A stretch of DNA of 7,374 nucleotides from CAITSH01 sp964385505 (GTDB taxonomy: Bacteria; Pseudomonadota; Gammaproteobacteria; Burkholderiales; SG8-39). The stretch is taken from assembly GCA_964385505.1 (NCBI GenBank), contig CAYLPI010000179.1:1-7374 (forward strand). Reading direction: 5' to 3'. Below are positions 6,243-7,374 of this stretch, piece by piece. The position numbers were made by a program, and so were the translations under genes. How positions within the stretch are numbered: position 1 is the first letter of the stretch; each line of letters opens with the position of its first letter. The notes under the pieces were generated by a model. It ran no database searches. It was not told the origin of the DNA and saw nothing but the letters and a program-made list of their open reading frames with translations.

Positions 6243-6728
6243 ATGAATCTCAAGCCCGAAACTCTCTCCCGGATCGACGAGGTAATCACCCATTACCCGG
6301 TGAAGCGCAGCGCGACCCTGCCGTTGCTCCATCTCATCCAGGAGGACGTCGGCCATCTCCCCGAGTCCACCAGCGAATGGGTCGCGGCCAAGCTCGACCT
6401 CCAGCCCATCAACGTCCTCGAGGTGATCACGTTTTACCCGATGTTTCGGCAGAAGCCCATCGGTCGCCGCCACATCAAGGTCTGTCGCACCCTGTCCTGC
6501 GCGCTCGTCGGCGGTTACAAGACCTGCGAGGCTTTCGAGGCGGAGTTCAACACCCGCCGCGGCGAGATTTCCCCCGACGGCGAGGTTACCGTCGATTTTG
6601 TCGAATGCCTCGCCAGCTGCGGCACGGCCCCGGTCGTGCTGATCGACGACGAGCTCCATGAGAAAGTGGATGTCGCGAAAGCCAAACATTTGAGCGCGCA
6701 AATCCGCGCCGAAGCCAAGTCACGCTGA
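6243..6728 (+). CDS. nuoE: NADH-quinone oxidoreductase subunit E
   Basis: NuoE (161 residues; 24 kDa-type, thioredoxin-like) binds 2Fe-2S cluster N1a next to the FMN of NuoF in the NADH-oxidising tip of complex I. The four ligands are visible as Cys81-x4-Cys86 (VCRTLSC) and Cys122-x3-Cys126 (ECLASC). The N-terminal helical part has the typical LLHLIQEDVGHLP and VLEVITFYPMF segments. ATG 6243 was chosen because the same frame extends back into nuoD with sequence unlike the family. It starts 23 nt after the nuoD stop, again without a Shine-Dalgarno motif. The length is usual for a stand-alone bacterial NuoE. Confidence 0.97.
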   Translation: MNLKPETLSRIDEVITHYPVKRSATLPLLHLIQEDVGHLPESTSEWVAAKLDLQPINVLEVITFYPMFRQKPIGRRHIKVCRTLSCALVGGYKTCEAFEAEFNTRRGEISPDGEVTVDFVECLASCGTAPVVLIDDELHEKVDVAKAKHLSAQIRAEAKSR

Positions 6729-6742
6729 TCCTCTCTCCGTCC

Positions 6743-7374
<632 letters not shown>

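Overview
The window is GC-rich and nearly all genes are on the + strand. It joins two unrelated blocks: an accessory carbohydrate / sugar-acid block (1-3274) and the start of a respiratory complex I (nuo) operon (3805-7374). A gene-free stretch of about 530 bp lies between them. The gene types suggest a Verrucomicrobiota genome, possibly Opitutae: a beta-helix protein with a C-terminal golvesin/Xly-like domain, an idonate-type dehydrogenase beside mannonate dehydratase sequence, and nuo start sites with no Shine-Dalgarno motif. This taxonomic reading is an inference. A run of ten N inside nuoC shows that the sequence is a scaffolded draft assembly.

Block 1 (1-3274) reads as one tightly packed transcription unit. 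It contains the 3' part of a right-handed parallel beta-helix protein (1-1452), an unrecognised 109-residue protein (1462-1791) and a complete zinc-dependent L-idonate 5-dehydrogenase-like enzyme (1796-2848). After these comes a broken region. A short open frame at 2854-2898 looks faintly like the start of a short-chain dehydrogenase (SDR). It is followed by a 116-codon frame (2924-3274) that joins the N-terminus of a mannonate dehydratase (UxuA family) to the C-terminus of an SDR. Together these imply a hexuronate / aldonate catabolic operon, probably fed by polysaccharide breakdown, whose distal genes have collapsed by deletion or been misassembled.

The spacer (3275-3804) has no credible gene. 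It holds a 14-nt perfect palindrome, a candidate intrinsic terminator (3648-3689) overlapped by a competing upstream hairpin, a second hairpin with a similar TTATG loop, and a weak promoter-like motif just before nuoB.

Block 2 (3805-7374) is nuoB-nuoC-nuoD-nuoE-nuoF in canonical order with 13-25 nt spacers; nuoF runs off the right edge. NuoE and NuoF form the NADH-oxidising part, and NuoB, C and D form the quinone-reducing connecting part of NADH:quinone oxidoreductase. All visible cluster ligands and quinone-site residues are present. nuoA, which usually precedes nuoB, is not in the window.

No mobile element, CRISPR array or RNA gene was recognised. I did not find a clearly new biological system. 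The points most worth a second look are the UxuA/SDR chimera and the possible attenuator-like leader upstream of nuoB.
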